From Chthoniobacterales bacterium (lineage in GTDB: Bacteria > Verrucomicrobiota > Verrucomicrobiia > Chthoniobacterales > JACTMZ01): a DNA stretch of 43,701 nucleotides. Position numbers and translations under genes: made by a program. The stretch covers positions 1-43,701 of the forward strand of contig JAJTYZ010000108.1 of the NCBI GenBank assembly GCA_021463515.1, written 5' to 3'. Position 1 is the stretch's first letter. Every line of letters starts with the position of its first letter. Shown here piece by piece: positions 1 through 9,043 of this stretch. The notes under the pieces were generated by a model that saw only the letters and a program-made list of their open reading frames with translations, was not told the DNA's origin and ran no database searches.

Positions 1-261
1 GCGATTTGTTGGCATGACGACAAATTTTACGAAAGCCGCAAATATGCAGGACTCGACATCATGGACCGCGTCGGGGGCGGCGATAGCTTTGCCAGCGGCG
101 TAGCCTTCGGATTTCTCGAACACAATGATCCCCAACTTGCGGTGGATTACGGCGCGGCCCACGGGGCCCACGCCTCAACAACACCCGGTGACACCTCCAT
201 GGCCACACGAAAGGAAGTCGAAAAACTTATGAAAGGCGGCAGTGCCCGCGTTGTACGTTAA
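1..261 (+). CDS. PfkB-family sugar kinase, C-terminal part (probably 2-dehydro-3-deoxygluconokinase)
   Basis: The reading frame is open from the first base, so the gene starts before the window; 86 C-terminal residues are visible. The segment DRVGGGDSFASG (residues 22-33) is the PfkB signature 2 with the anion-hole glycines and the catalytic Asp (about residue 28). The family phosphorylates sugars such as 2-keto-3-deoxygluconate, fructose or ribose with ATP in the cytosol. The next two genes are an SDR oxidoreductase (3 nt downstream) and uxaC, so KDG kinase of the uronate pathway is the most likely role; this is inferred from context, because the substrate-binding N-terminal half is missing. 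Another sugar specificity is possible. Confidence 0.75.
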   Translation, partial: AICWHDDKFYESRKYAGLDIMDRVGGGDSFASGVAFGFLEHNDPQLAVDYGAAHGAHASTTPGDTSMATRKEVEKLMKGGSARVVR

Positions 262-264
262 GCC

Positions 265-1035
265 ATGAAACCTTCCGAACTTTTTAACCTCACAGGAAAA
301 ACGGTCGTTGTTATTGGAGGCACGGGTGAGCTCTGCGGCGCGATGGCCGAAGGAATGGCAGCGGCGGGAGCTCAAGTGGTGCTTGTTGGCCGTGATGCCA
401 CGAAAGCGGAGAAACGCATAGCCGCAATTCAGGCAGACGGTGGGGCAAGTTGCTTCGAGTCCTGCGAAGTTACTTCACGCAGCGCACTCAACAACCTTGC
501 CGATCGCATTCACGAAAAAGCGGGCAAAGTGGATGTGCTGGTCAATGGTGCCGGCATCAATAGTGCCACACCATTTCTCGACATTAGCGACGAAGAAATG
601 GACCGCATCATTTCGGTCAATTTGAAAGCCGTGCTGGTGTCATGCCAAGTCTTTGGCGCACGCATGTTAGCCACAGGTGGAGGAAGCATCATCAATCTTG
701 GCTCCATGTCGGGAATCATTCCTCTCTCTCGCGTTTTCACCTACTCCGCTACCAAAGCCGCCGTTCATAATCTTTCCAAAAATCTCGCGCGTGAATGGGC
801 CACACAAGGTCTGCGCGTCAACACCCTCGTTCCGGGATTCTTCCCCGCCGAGCAAAACCGCAAAGTCCTCACACCCGATCGTGTCGCGTCCATCATGGGC
901 CACACGCCCATGAAACGCTTTGGCGAAGCGCGGGAGCTTATCGGCGCAACTTTACTCCTCGCCTCCGACGCCGGAAGCTTCATCACTGGCAGCGAAATCG
1001 TTGTAGATGGAGGGTATGCAGCGATGACGATATGA
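265..1035 (+). CDS. SDR-family oxidoreductase, probable D-mannonate/fructuronate oxidoreductase
   Basis: The 256-residue product is a classical short-chain dehydrogenase. A Rossmann glycine motif GTGELCG lies at residues 19-25, NGAG at 94-97, the catalytic Ser is near 147, and YSATK gives Tyr160 and Lys164. The length is typical of the family. The ATG is 3 nt after the kinase stop, and the stop overlaps the uxaC start by 4 nt (ATGA), so translation is probably coupled. In uronate pathways an SDR can replace UxuB in reducing D-fructuronate to D-mannonate with NAD(P)H; this assignment is inferred from its position between a KDG-type kinase and uxaC. The fold call is very secure and the substrate call moderate. 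Confidence 0.85.
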   Translation: MKPSELFNLTGKTVVVIGGTGELCGAMAEGMAAAGAQVVLVGRDATKAEKRIAAIQADGGASCFESCEVTSRSALNNLADRIHEKAGKVDVLVNGAGINSATPFLDISDEEMDRIISVNLKAVLVSCQVFGARMLATGGGSIINLGSMSGIIPLSRVFTYSATKAAVHNLSKNLAREWATQGLRVNTLVPGFFPAEQNRKVLTPDRVASIMGHTPMKRFGEARELIGATLLLASDAGSFITGSEIVVDGGYAAMTI

Positions 1036-2444
1036 ACTTCATTCACGATGATTTTCTGCTCGAAACGGAGCAGGCACGGCGGCTTTACCATGAGCACGCG
1101 GCACCTCAACCCATCATTGATTATCACTGCCATCTTCCCCCTCACGAAATTGCAGAGGATAAACGCTGGCCGGACATCACTTCCATCTGGCTGGGTGGAG
1201 ATCATTACAAATGGCGCGCCATGCGTGCGTGCGGAATTGAGGAACGATTTATCACCGGCAATGCCACACCATGGGAAAAGTTTGAAAAATTTGCCTCCAT
1301 CGCCCCCAAACTTTTGCGTAATCCGCTTTATCATTGGTCCCAGCTTGAGCTGGCTCGTTACTTCGAAATTGACGACCTCCTTTCCCCCGCGACCGCTCGC
1401 AACATTTACGATCGCTGTAATGAAAAACTCGCCCAACCCGAGTTTTCTGCACGTGCCCTCATGAAACGCTTTAACGTCGAGGTGGTTTGTACGACGGACG
1501 ACCCAGCGGACGCTCTCGAATACCATCGTGCTATTGCGGCGGATTCCAATTTTCCCATCCAAGTCCGCCCCACGTGGCGCCCCGATAAAGCACTCGCAGT
1601 AGAGCAACCGGGTGTGTTGGCTGATTGGCTTACCTCACTGGAAGACGTTACCGTCAGCCGTATTTCAACGTTGGATGATTTGCTCAACGCCCTACAAACG
1701 CGTCATAATTTTTTTGCAGAAAATGGATGTCGCCTTTCGGATCGCGGCGTCAATACCGTTTGGGCGGAGGACTGCACACGTGCGGAAGCCGCCGCTATTT
1801 TTATCAAAGCGCGTTACGGGCAAGCCGCGAATCCCGCCGAAGCGGCACGTTACAAATCCTTCATGCTCCATGAACTGGCAGTGATGGATGCGGCAAAAGG
1901 TTGGACGATGCAAATTCACTACGGGGCACAGCGTAATAACAACACGCGCATGATGCTTCGCCTTGGGCCGGATTCCGGTTTTGATTCCATTGGGGACTTG
2001 CCCATTGCCGCATCGCTCGCCAAACACTTTGATCGCCTTGACACCGCAGGAAGCCTGCCCAAGACCATCCTTTACAATCTCAACCCGAGAGATAATGCCG
2101 TCATTGCCACCATGACCGGTAATTTTCAAGACGGAATCACCGCTGGGAAATTGCAATTTGGAACGGGCTGGTGGTTTATGGATCAGTGGGATGGCATGAC
2201 GCGACAAATTGAAACGCTCTCGCAAATCGGCATCCTAAGCCAATTCGTCGGCATGCTTACCGACAGTCGGTCCTTTCTTTCCTACACACGTCACGAATAC
2301 TTTCGGCGGCTGCTCTGCAACATTCTTGGACGCGATATGCAACGTGGTCTTATTCCCGATGATGAAGAACTTGTCGGCAAATTAGTCCGCGACATTTGCT
2401 ACAACAACGCCCGTCGTTACTTTGGATTTTTTGACAACGTCTAA
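1032..2444 (+). CDS. uxaC: Glucuronate (uronate) isomerase UxaC
   Basis: UxaC interconverts D-glucuronate and D-fructuronate, or D-galacturonate and D-tagaturonate, the first step of uronate use. The 470-residue length matches the family. The N-terminus has the metal-binding DYHCHLPP motif (residues 30-37), the HxH of the amidohydrolase barrel, followed by the conserved [16 protein letters not shown] stretch. The C-terminal half has [20 protein letters not shown], which is highly characteristic of UxaC. I chose the ATG at 1032 because it matches the normal N-terminus and overlaps the upstream SDR stop; the longer open frame to 795 is a shadow of the SDR gene. It is the last gene of a three-gene + strand operon and converges on pfkA. 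Confidence 0.96.
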   Translation: MNFIHDDFLLETEQARRLYHEHAAPQPIIDYHCHLPPHEIAEDKRWPDITSIWLGGDHYKWRAMRACGIEERFITGNATPWEKFEKFASIAPKLLRNPLYHWSQLELARYFEIDDLLSPATARNIYDRCNEKLAQPEFSARALMKRFNVEVVCTTDDPADALEYHRAIAADSNFPIQVRPTWRPDKALAVEQPGVLADWLTSLEDVTVSRISTLDDLLNALQTRHNFFAENGCRLSDRGVNTVWAEDCTRAEAAAIFIKARYGQAANPAEAARYKSFMLHELAVMDAAKGWTMQIHYGAQRNNNTRMMLRLGPDSGFDSIGDLPIAASLAKHFDRLDTAGSLPKTILYNLNPRDNAVIATMTGNFQDGITAGKLQFGTGWWFMDQWDGMTRQIETLSQIGILSQFVGMLTDSRSFLSYTRHEYFRRLLCNILGRDMQRGLIPDDEELVGKLVRDICYNNARRYFGFFDNV

Positions 2445-2449
2445 AAAAC

Positions 2450-2463
2450 AAGCGACGCCGCTT
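2450..2463 (-). terminator. Short intrinsic terminator for pfkA
   Basis: Read on the minus strand, AAGCG-GCGT-CGCTT forms a 5-bp stem with a 4-nt loop, followed by G and six T residues. It starts at the pfkA stop codon and lies in the 18-bp gap between convergent uxaC and pfkA. The stem is short, so strength is uncertain. Confidence 0.45.
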
Positions 2464-3587
2464 TAGCACCCAAAGCTCGTGCCCACCATCTCGGCAGAAC
2501 GAATAAGCGGATAATCCACCGGTACTAATTTTTTGCGACCGGCGACTTCTTCGAGAGGAACGGGAACAATCTCATTGCCCTGCAATCCCAACATCACCCC
2601 AAAACGTCCCTCCGCCGCTGATTCTGCGCAGGCCGTACCAAGACGCGTCGCCAACACTCGGTCGGCGGACGAGGGCGTTCCTCCGCGTTGAAGATGCCCC
2701 AGAATGGTGAGACGCGATTCCTGACTTGCTAATTCCTCAAGCTGTCGCGTCAGCCGAACCGCATGACCTAAGCGTTGTTGATCGTGAAACTTATCGAGAG
2801 TTTGGGAAATTTTATCCCGCGCAGCTTTTGTTTGCGCCGCATCACGCGAAACAATGAGTCGCTGAACTTTCAGCGCATCAGCCTTAGAAAGTGCCCCCTC
2901 CGCCACCACGATAATGCTAAAGCGTTTTCCTTGCCGCGTACGCATCTTAATCGCATCTGCAATAATTTTCACATCGTAAGGTTTTTCGGGAATGAGAATC
3001 ACATCCGCGCCGCCCGCCACGCCTGCTTCGAGAGCAAGCCAGCCTGCCCGATGGCCCATCACCTCCACCACAATGATGCGGTTATGACTTGTGGCGGTGG
3101 AATGCAAACGATCTATCGCTTCGGTCGCAATATCCAAAGCGGTATCAAAACCAAAGGAACGATCCGTGCAAACAATGTCATTATCAATCGTCTTGGGCAG
3201 CGTAATCACATGGAGTCCCGCACGCTGCAAACGCAGCGCATTTTTTTGCGTGCCTCCCCCACCCAAACACACCAACGCATCCAGCTTATGACGCTTATAG
3301 TTTTCAACAATGGAAGGCGTCATATCCAAAATGCGCCCGCCAATTTGCATACGATGCGGTTTGTCCCGACTCGTTCCAAGAATCGTACCACCCAAAGTCA
3401 GGATTCCGGAAAGTTGTTTGCTGTCCAATTCCACTGTCTGATCCTGCGCAAGTCCACGAAATCCATTACTAAATCCGAGAAGTCGCATCCCAAAACAATC
3501 CTGAGCTGCCCGCCCCACCGCGCGAAGCGCGGCGTTGAGTCCCGGACAATCTCCTCCGCTGGTAAGAAGCCCCAAATGCATGGCCAT
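2463..3587 (-). CDS. pfkA: 6-phosphofructokinase (ATP- or PPi-dependent, PfkA superfamily)
   Basis: The enzyme phosphorylates fructose 6-phosphate to fructose 1,6-bisphosphate. The 374-residue product has GGDCPGLNA (residues 11-19) at the phosphoryl-donor site, GGGGT (109-113) and PKTIDND (131-137), whose TIDND holds the catalytic Asp. In E. coli PfkA the second motif is GGDGS and the third is PGTIDND. Here Gly104 is kept (ATP-like) while Gly124 is Lys (PPi-like), and the Asp103 position is Gly, so the donor cannot be read with confidence. The [10 protein letters not shown] motif for sugar-phosphate binding is present. The first ATG is at 3587 and a second in-frame ATG two codons later (3581) is equally plausible. 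It is a single gene, divergent from leuC. Confidence 0.93.
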   Translation of the reverse strand: MAMHLGLLTSGGDCPGLNAALRAVGRAAQDCFGMRLLGFSNGFRGLAQDQTVELDSKQLSGILTLGGTILGTSRDKPHRMQIGGRILDMTPSIVENYKRHKLDALVCLGGGGTQKNALRLQRAGLHVITLPKTIDNDIVCTDRSFGFDTALDIATEAIDRLHSTATSHNRIIVVEVMGHRAGWLALEAGVAGGADVILIPEKPYDVKIIADAIKMRTRQGKRFSIIVVAEGALSKADALKVQRLIVSRDAAQTKAARDKISQTLDKFHDQQRLGHAVRLTRQLEELASQESRLTILGHLQRGGTPSSADRVLATRLGTACAESAAEGRFGVMLGLQGNEIVPVPLEEVAGRKKLVPVDYPLIRSAEMVGTSFGC

Positions 3588-3700
3588 AACTGCATGTTAA
3601 CCATCATCATCACCCCCGCCGAGTGAAAATCAGCCGACAAACGATTTCCCGCACGCACTTGCTCCACGCCGTTCCCTTCGTTATTCTGCCGCGCTTACTT

Positions 3701-5113
3701 ATGGGTAAAACCTTGTTTGATAAAGTTTGGGCCGCGCACACCGTGCGTGAGTTGCCCAATGGAATGACACAACTTCTTATCGGCACCCACCTCATTCACG
3801 AGGTGACGAGTCCACAGGCTTTTGGAATGCTTCGTGATCTCAATCTCAAAGTACTTTATCCCCACCGCACCTTTGCCACCGTGGATCACATCGTCCCTAC
3901 GGATGAACGCGAGGAGCCGTTTTCTGACAAATTGGCGGATGCGATGATTAAAGAACTTCGCAAAAATTGCGCCGAGAACGACATTAAGTTTTTCGATCTT
4001 TCCAGCGGACATCAAGGCATTGTCCACATTGTCGGTCCCGAGCAAGGCATCACACAGCCCGGCACAACCATCGCCTGCGGTGATTCCCACACATCCACCC
4101 ACGGTGCCTTCGGTTCTATTGCCTTCGGTATTGGCACGAGTCAGGTGCGCGACGTGCTCGCCACACAAACCATGGCTCTACACAAACCGAAAGTACGTCG
4201 CATCAATGTGAATGGAAAACTTTCTCCCGGCGTCTATGCCAAAGACGTCATTCTCCACATCATTCGTATGCTCGGCGTCAACGGCGGCCTCGGCTACGCC
4301 TACGAATACGGCGGTTCTACATTTGATGCTTTCACACAGGAAGAACGCATGACCGTTTGCAATATGTCTATCGAAGGCGGGGCACGTGTGGGCTACGTGA
4401 ATCCCGACCAAACCACCTTCGATTACCTACGTGGTCGCCCCTATGCTCCGGCGCAAGCGCATTTCGATGCGGCTGTTGACCAATGGAAGGCTTTTGCGAG
4501 CGATGCGGATTGCACCTACGACGACATCGTGAATTTTCAAGCGTCCGATATTGGCCCTACCGTCACGTGGGGAATCAATCCCGGGCAGGCCATCTTTATT
4601 GATGAAAATATTCCCGCACTTGCCGACCTGCCTGCAAAAGATCGTGGTACTGCAGAGGAAGCCTACGCGCACATGAAATTGCGTCCAGGCACTCCCATTA
4701 AAGGCACGAAAATTGATGTCGCCTTCCTCGGTTCCTGCACCAATGGCCGCATCAGCGACCTCAAAGAAGTTGCGCAACATATCCAAGGCAAAAAGGTCAA
4801 ACCTGGCCTCAAAGCCATCGTTGTCCCGGGTTCCCAAGGCGTCTCGGCTATTGCCGAAGCCATGGGACTTGCGGAAATTTTTCGCGAAGCCGGTTTTGAA
4901 TGGCGTGGTGCGGGGTGCTCGATGTGCCTTGCCATGAATCCCGACAAACTCATCGGCGATCAACTTTGCGCCAGCTCCAGCAATCGTAATTTCAAAGGCC
5001 GTCAAGGCAGTCCCACGGGACGCACCGTTCTCATGAGTCCGCTCATGGTCGCCGCCGCCGCGCTCACGGGAGAAATTAGCGACGCCCGCGAAGTCTTTGG
5101 AATCCACGGATGA
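3701..5113 (+). CDS. leuC: 3-isopropylmalate dehydratase large subunit LeuC
   Basis: With LeuD it isomerises 2-isopropylmalate to 3-isopropylmalate in leucine synthesis. The product of 470 residues matches the family. The [4Fe-4S] ligands are visible as GSCTNGR (Cys346) and CSMC (Cys406 and Cys409); [13 protein letters not shown] (126-138) is the aconitase-family signature. The start at ATG 3701 gives the standard [11 protein letters not shown]-terminus; an open frame reaching back to 3623 adds residues unlike the family and is rejected. leuD follows 64 nt downstream after a heptamer repeat, so the two are probably one operon. No T-box or clear leucine attenuator is visible upstream. Confidence 0.97.
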   Translation: MGKTLFDKVWAAHTVRELPNGMTQLLIGTHLIHEVTSPQAFGMLRDLNLKVLYPHRTFATVDHIVPTDEREEPFSDKLADAMIKELRKNCAENDIKFFDLSSGHQGIVHIVGPEQGITQPGTTIACGDSHTSTHGAFGSIAFGIGTSQVRDVLATQTMALHKPKVRRINVNGKLSPGVYAKDVILHIIRMLGVNGGLGYAYEYGGSTFDAFTQEERMTVCNMSIEGGARVGYVNPDQTTFDYLRGRPYAPAQAHFDAAVDQWKAFASDADCTYDDIVNFQASDIGPTVTWGINPGQAIFIDENIPALADLPAKDRGTAEEAYAHMKLRPGTPIKGTKIDVAFLGSCTNGRISDLKEVAQHIQGKKVKPGLKAIVVPGSQGVSAIAEAMGLAEIFREAGFEWRGAGCSMCLAMNPDKLIGDQLCASSSNRNFKGRQGSPTGRTVLMSPLMVAAAALTGEISDAREVFGIHG

Positions 5114-5131
5114 CAGTCCTCACTCTCCGCC

Positions 5132-5166
5132 ACTGAAAACTGATAACTGACTACTGAAAACTGAAA
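5132..5166 (+). repeat. Five tandem ACTGAAA-type heptamers between leuC and leuD
   Basis: The units are ACTGAAA, ACTGATA, ACTGACT, ACTGAAA and ACTGAAA, followed by a partial ACTC. The block is 35 bp and sits in the 64-bp leuC-leuD gap, 11 bp before the leuD start. Heptameric short tandem repeats (STRR) of this sort are known from cyanobacteria and other bacteria; any function here is unknown. Confidence 0.85.
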
Positions 5167-5177
5167 ACTCTTAAACC

Positions 5178-5783
5178 ATGTCTCTCGCTAAAATTTCTCA
5201 ACTTGCCGGCACAGGAGTTTATGTGGCCGGTGATGATGTTGATACCGATCGCATCATTCCTGCCCGCTTTATGAAATGCGTCACCTTCGATGGACTCGGA
5301 GAGTTCGCATTTTACGACGAACGCTTCGATGCCAACAATCAACCGAAGGCGCACCCAATGAATGACCCCCAATTTGCAGGTGCAAGTATTCTTCTTTCCG
5401 GACGAAACTTTGGCTGCGGCAGCTCACGCGAACACGCACCACAGGCTCTCTACCGTCATGGTTTTCGTGCCGTCATTGCGGAAAGTTTCGCCGAAATTTT
5501 TTTCGGAAATAGCATCACCCTTGGGATGCCATGCCTCGTCATGGACGGACGCGATATTCGCGCTCTTGCGGAACTCATCGCCGAAGCGCCCCAGAGTGAG
5601 ATCAACATTGATATTACCGCCGGGCAAGTTGGCATCGCGGATGTCACATTTCCTGCGATGATTCCAAGTCACGCGCAAGAGGCACTTATCAATGGTCGGT
5701 GGGACGCCATTGCAGACCTGCTCGAAGGTCTCAACGCCGTCCACGCCACCGCCGATCGCCTTCCTTACATGCAAAAAGCCTAG
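5178..5783 (+). CDS. leuD: 3-isopropylmalate dehydratase small subunit LeuD
   Basis: This is the swivelling small subunit that completes the LeuCD isomerase. The product has 201 residues, the normal length. DDVDTDRIIPARFMK (19-33) and GCGSSREHAPQAL (79-91) are the diagnostic substrate-binding motifs of the family. It lies directly downstream of leuC, with the heptamer repeat in the gap. The chosen ATG at 5178 gives a conventional N-terminus. leuA and leuB are not in the window. Confidence 0.97.
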   Translation: MSLAKISQLAGTGVYVAGDDVDTDRIIPARFMKCVTFDGLGEFAFYDERFDANNQPKAHPMNDPQFAGASILLSGRNFGCGSSREHAPQALYRHGFRAVIAESFAEIFFGNSITLGMPCLVMDGRDIRALAELIAEAPQSEINIDITAGQVGIADVTFPAMIPSHAQEALINGRWDAIADLLEGLNAVHATADRLPYMQKA

Positions 5784-5853
5784 GGCACGCACCTCGTAAG
5801 CTTTCGTTGACGGCTGGAAATTGCGTGGTGATGTCCCTATCGTGACAAGCGTT

Positions 5854-7239
5854 ATGCCTAAGGTGTACCTCAAAACCTACGGGTGCCAGATGAACGAGCG
5901 CGACTCCGAACAAGTCGCCCAAATGCTCGTGGCGCGAGGGTATGAAATGACTCCCGAAGCAGCCGAAGCGGATGTCATTTTGCTCAATACTTGCAGCGTA
6001 CGCGACATGGCTGAGCAAAAGGCACTTGGGAAAATCGGACTCCTTGGGCGACTTCAAAAAGCACGCCCACACACGGTTTATGGTCTCATTGGCTGCATGG
6101 CGCAAAGTCGTGGCGCGTCACTCCTCGCCGATGTTCCGCATCTCGACCTCGTCGTAGGAACACAAAAGTTCCATCGCGTCGCAGACCATGTGGATGAAAT
6201 TCTTCGCCGTAAAATGGCGCACAATGCCGCGATGGATGACCTGCGATTTCCCGTGGTGGACATCGAAGCAGAGCCTGGCTCACAAGAAACCATCCGCGAC
6301 CACGCCAGCGTTCCCGCAAGTGCTTTTGTTTCCATCATGCAAGGTTGCAACATGCGTTGCACCTTTTGCATTGTTCCCGATACGCGCGGTTCTGAACGAG
6401 CGCGAAGCATTGAAACCATTGTCGCCGAAGTCCGCGACTTAGTCGAACGCGGTTGCCGTGAAGTCACTCTTCTCGGACAAATCGTCAATCTCTACGGTCG
6501 CCATGAATTTCCAAAGGTAAACGGACATAGTCCCTTCGTGCAGTTGTTGGACGCTGTGGATGCGATTGAAGGTCTTGAACGTCTGCGTTTCACGTCTCCG
6601 CACCCCATAGGGTTTCGTGACGATCTCATCGAATGTTTTGGCCGTCTGCCAAAATTGGCGGAGCATGTTCATCTGCCCTTGCAATCCGGCTCCAATCGCA
6701 TTCTTAAAGCCATGCACCGTGGCTATACGGCAGAAAAATTTCGTGCGCTCGTGGCAAAACTTCGTACGCAAAGCCCCGCTATTGCCATTACCACCGACAT
6801 CATTGTCGGCTTCCCAGGCGAAACGGAGGATGACTATGCCGCTACGCGAGAACTTACGGACGAAATCGGCTTCGACAATGCGTTTGTATTCCGTTACTCG
6901 CAGCGTAAGGACACCCCCGCTGCGACGATGGAAGATCAAATTGCGGAAGACATCAAAGAAGCACGCAATCACGATCTTTTGTCCGTCGTCAATCGTCATG
7001 CACAGCAGAAGCTCCAAAATCTCACCGGTCAAATCGTCGAAGTCCTTTGTACCGGAACCAGCCGTCACAATGACGCACGGCTTACCGGACGCACACGGGG
7101 CAATAAAATCGTCGTGTTTAAAAGTGCCGAAGATTTCACGGGAGAATTGGTAAACATCGAAATCACCGAAACATCCGGGTTCACCCTCTACGGCAGCAAT
7201 CCACAGTTAGCACTCCATCCCGATCTTCAGCCCAGCTGA
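5854..7239 (+). CDS. miaB: tRNA-2-methylthio-N6-dimethylallyladenosine synthase MiaB
   Basis: MiaB is a radical-SAM methylthiotransferase that converts i6A37 to ms2i6A37 in tRNAs reading UNN codons. The N-terminal UPF0004 domain carries three cluster cysteines (Cys11 in YGCQMNERDS, Cys47 in NTCSVRDMAEQKALG, Cys81 in GCMAQ). The radical-SAM CxxxCxxC is CNMRCTFC (Cys165, 169, 172), and a C-terminal TRAM domain follows from about residue 375. The length of 461 is typical. I chose ATG 5854 because it yields MPKVYLKTYGCQMN; the upstream TTG at 5821 in the same frame is less likely. The family motif GQNVN reads GQIVN here. It lies 70 bp downstream of leuD and converges on the peptidase gene. Confidence 0.96.
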   Translation: MPKVYLKTYGCQMNERDSEQVAQMLVARGYEMTPEAAEADVILLNTCSVRDMAEQKALGKIGLLGRLQKARPHTVYGLIGCMAQSRGASLLADVPHLDLVVGTQKFHRVADHVDEILRRKMAHNAAMDDLRFPVVDIEAEPGSQETIRDHASVPASAFVSIMQGCNMRCTFCIVPDTRGSERARSIETIVAEVRDLVERGCREVTLLGQIVNLYGRHEFPKVNGHSPFVQLLDAVDAIEGLERLRFTSPHPIGFRDDLIECFGRLPKLAEHVHLPLQSGSNRILKAMHRGYTAEKFRALVAKLRTQSPAIAITTDIIVGFPGETEDDYAATRELTDEIGFDNAFVFRYSQRKDTPAATMEDQIAEDIKEARNHDLLSVVNRHAQQKLQNLTGQIVEVLCTGTSRHNDARLTGRTRGNKIVVFKSAEDFTGELVNIEITETSGFTLYGSNPQLALHPDLQPS

Positions 7240-7292
7240 CACCCCCCCGAATCATCACAAGAAAATTTGCCGGTTGTAGAAAATACGGCTTT

Positions 7293-8174
7293 TTACATGC
7301 GCACGGAGGGTGACCATGCCATCATGCGAGCGGCATCATCAAAGATGTATTTCGTTTTGCTACCCAGCTGAACAAGGATGACATCACGTCCATGAAACTG
7401 CCCACTCGAGACGAGACAGCGCCCTGCGGCGATGGTGTAGCCGGTTTTCATGCCATTAAAAGCGGGAGAACGCGCGAGGAGTTTGTTGGTAGCTTTAAGC
7501 GTCGTTGTGCGTCCGCTGTTATGACGAAAATAGGCCACGGGTTGCCGCATAAATATCCGTAGCACAGGCTCGCGGTAGGCAAGGTAGGCGATACGAGCGA
7601 TGTCGCGAGCTGTCGAATACTGCGGAGCGGGAAGGCCATTACTATTGACGAAATGGGAATCACGGGCTCCGAGAGACCATGCAAGATTGTTCATGGTTGC
7701 GGCAAATGCCGACTCACTGCCGCTATGATCTCGTGCCAGTGCGGCACAGGCATCATTGGTGCTTTTGACCATGATAGCTTCCAACAAATTGCGGCGTGAG
7801 TAACGCTCGCCGGCACGCACTCCAAGTTTGGTTGGCTCGACGCGTGTGTCTTCGGGCTGAATGGTGACCATGGAATCAAAATTACCATGACGTGAAACGA
7901 TGAGGGCTGTAAGCAACTTTTGCGTGCTGGCCACTTGACGGCGCATATCCGCATTTTTTTGAAACAATGTTTCGCCTGTTCGAGCATCAATGAGAATCGC
8001 CGATTCGGCATGTAATGCAGGTGCATTAGATGGCCAGACGGCAGAAGAAGATGGTGCCATAGCCACCAAAGCTAAGGGCGGTGCTACAGGTTCGGCACGT
8101 TGGGCGATGGGCGTAGGAGTGGTTGCGCATCCAGCTAGAAGAGCCACGAGAACTAATGGGAAAAGTCGAATCAT
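7293..8174 (-). CDS. D-alanyl-D-alanine carboxypeptidase (peptidase S11), lipoprotein
   Basis: This is a penicillin-binding-protein-type DD-carboxypeptidase that trims the terminal D-Ala of peptidoglycan stem peptides. All three active-site motifs are present: S83-T-Q-K86, S138-T-N140 and K243-T-G245. The N-terminus is a lipoprotein signal ending LLAGC, with the lipidated Cys at 16, then a Pro/Ala-rich linker to about residue 55. The 293 residues cover the catalytic domain only; the C-terminal PBP5-type domain and amphipathic anchor are absent, consistent with lipid anchoring. Its start overlaps the folE2 stop by 4 nt, so the two are probably co-translated although functionally unrelated. Confidence 0.9.
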   Translation of the reverse strand: MIRLFPLVLVALLAGCATTPTPIAQRAEPVAPPLALVAMAPSSSAVWPSNAPALHAESAILIDARTGETLFQKNADMRRQVASTQKLLTALIVSRHGNFDSMVTIQPEDTRVEPTKLGVRAGERYSRRNLLEAIMVKSTNDACAALARDHSGSESAFAATMNNLAWSLGARDSHFVNSNGLPAPQYSTARDIARIAYLAYREPVLRIFMRQPVAYFRHNSGRTTTLKATNKLLARSPAFNGMKTGYTIAAGRCLVSSGQFHGRDVILVQLGSKTKYIFDDAARMMAWSPSVRM

Positions 8175-8983
8175 GATTTACGAATATGTTTTTCTACGAG
8201 CGCATAAGCGTTGTGATTGTGAATGCTTTCAAAATTTTCTGCCTCAACCCGCCACCATGCAATACGGGGATCATCATTGATTTGAGCCGCGATATTACGC
8301 ACGAGGTCTTCGACAAACACCGGGTTCGCATAAGCGCGTTCCGTCACAGCTTTTTCATCCGGACGTTTCAGAACGCTATACAGCTCGCTGCTAGCGGAGC
8401 GTTCAATTAAGGCTACCATTTCGGCAAGCGGAAGAGGCGGCACCGAGCGTAGCGCGAGCGTCACTTGGCCGCGTTGATTATGCGCCCCAACATTGCTGAT
8501 GGCCTTGGAACACGGGCAAAGCGTGGTGACATTGGCAATGACTGTCGTCACCAAATCATGCGATTGCTCATCCGCAGTGGCGCTAAAACGCGCCACATAA
8601 TCCACCAACCCGGGAGCACCGGTGACAGGTGCCTTTTTTTCGAGAAAAAAGGGAAATTCAAATTCGAGATGCGCCCGTTGACTATGCAAACGTCGGATAA
8701 GGGAACGCAGTAAATGCTCAATACCCTCCGTGCGCAAAATTGGGCCGTGCGCTTGAATGACCTCAAGAAAACGGCTCATGTGCGTGCCCTTAAATTCATG
8801 CGGCAATTCTGCCGTAAGTTGCACCGTGGCTATGGTGCTTTGTGTGTCCTCCGGCCCAACCGCAATCCGAATGGGAAAGCGCAAATTTTTGACGCCAACG
8901 CGATCAATCACAATTTGGCGATGGTCCGGTTCATTTTGCGTGTCCCGTAGTCCGACGGGCGAGGCGTCCTCCGATAGCTTCAT
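8171..8983 (-). CDS. folE2: GTP cyclohydrolase FolE2 (type IB)
   Basis: FolE2 (COG1469/MptA family) converts GTP to dihydroneopterin triphosphate, the first step to folate, using metals other than the zinc of FolE. The 270-residue length is typical. LCPCSK (155-160) contains the metal-ligand Cys, followed by GAHNQRGQVTL (166-176) with the conserved His. The N-terminal VGVKNLRFPI (29-38) and the GTHMSRF motif (66-72) are family hallmarks. The stop overlaps the S11 peptidase start by 4 nt. No folE is seen in the window. No Zur-like site was recognised upstream. Confidence 0.95.
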   Translation of the reverse strand: MKLSEDASPVGLRDTQNEPDHRQIVIDRVGVKNLRFPIRIAVGPEDTQSTIATVQLTAELPHEFKGTHMSRFLEVIQAHGPILRTEGIEHLLRSLIRRLHSQRAHLEFEFPFFLEKKAPVTGAPGLVDYVARFSATADEQSHDLVTTVIANVTTLCPCSKAISNVGAHNQRGQVTLALRSVPPLPLAEMVALIERSASSELYSVLKRPDEKAVTERAYANPVFVEDLVRNIAAQINDDPRIAWWRVEAENFESIHNHNAYALVEKHIRKS

Positions 8984-9043
8984 GCACAGGCAATTTACCT
9001 ACGATTGTTGCCGCACAAAAGGGATTTGTCCAAATACCTGAAG

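Noticed and set aside
765-1607. A 280-codon open frame on the minus strand.
   Set aside because: It is antisense to the SDR and uxaC genes, which have clear catalytic motifs and operon spacing.
3594-3626. Possible leader peptide [10 protein letters not shown] upstream of leuC, with three Ile codons.
   Set aside because: It has only one Leu codon, and no terminator/antiterminator hairpin with a T-run lies between it and leuC at 3701, so an attenuator is not supported.
5132-5166. Possible CRISPR-like array.
   Set aside because: The units are 7 bp and directly adjacent with no spacers, so this is a simple tandem repeat.
7271-7292. Possible terminator GCCG...CGGCTTTTT after miaB.
   Set aside because: The stem is only 4 bp with a loop of about 12 nt, too weak to support.
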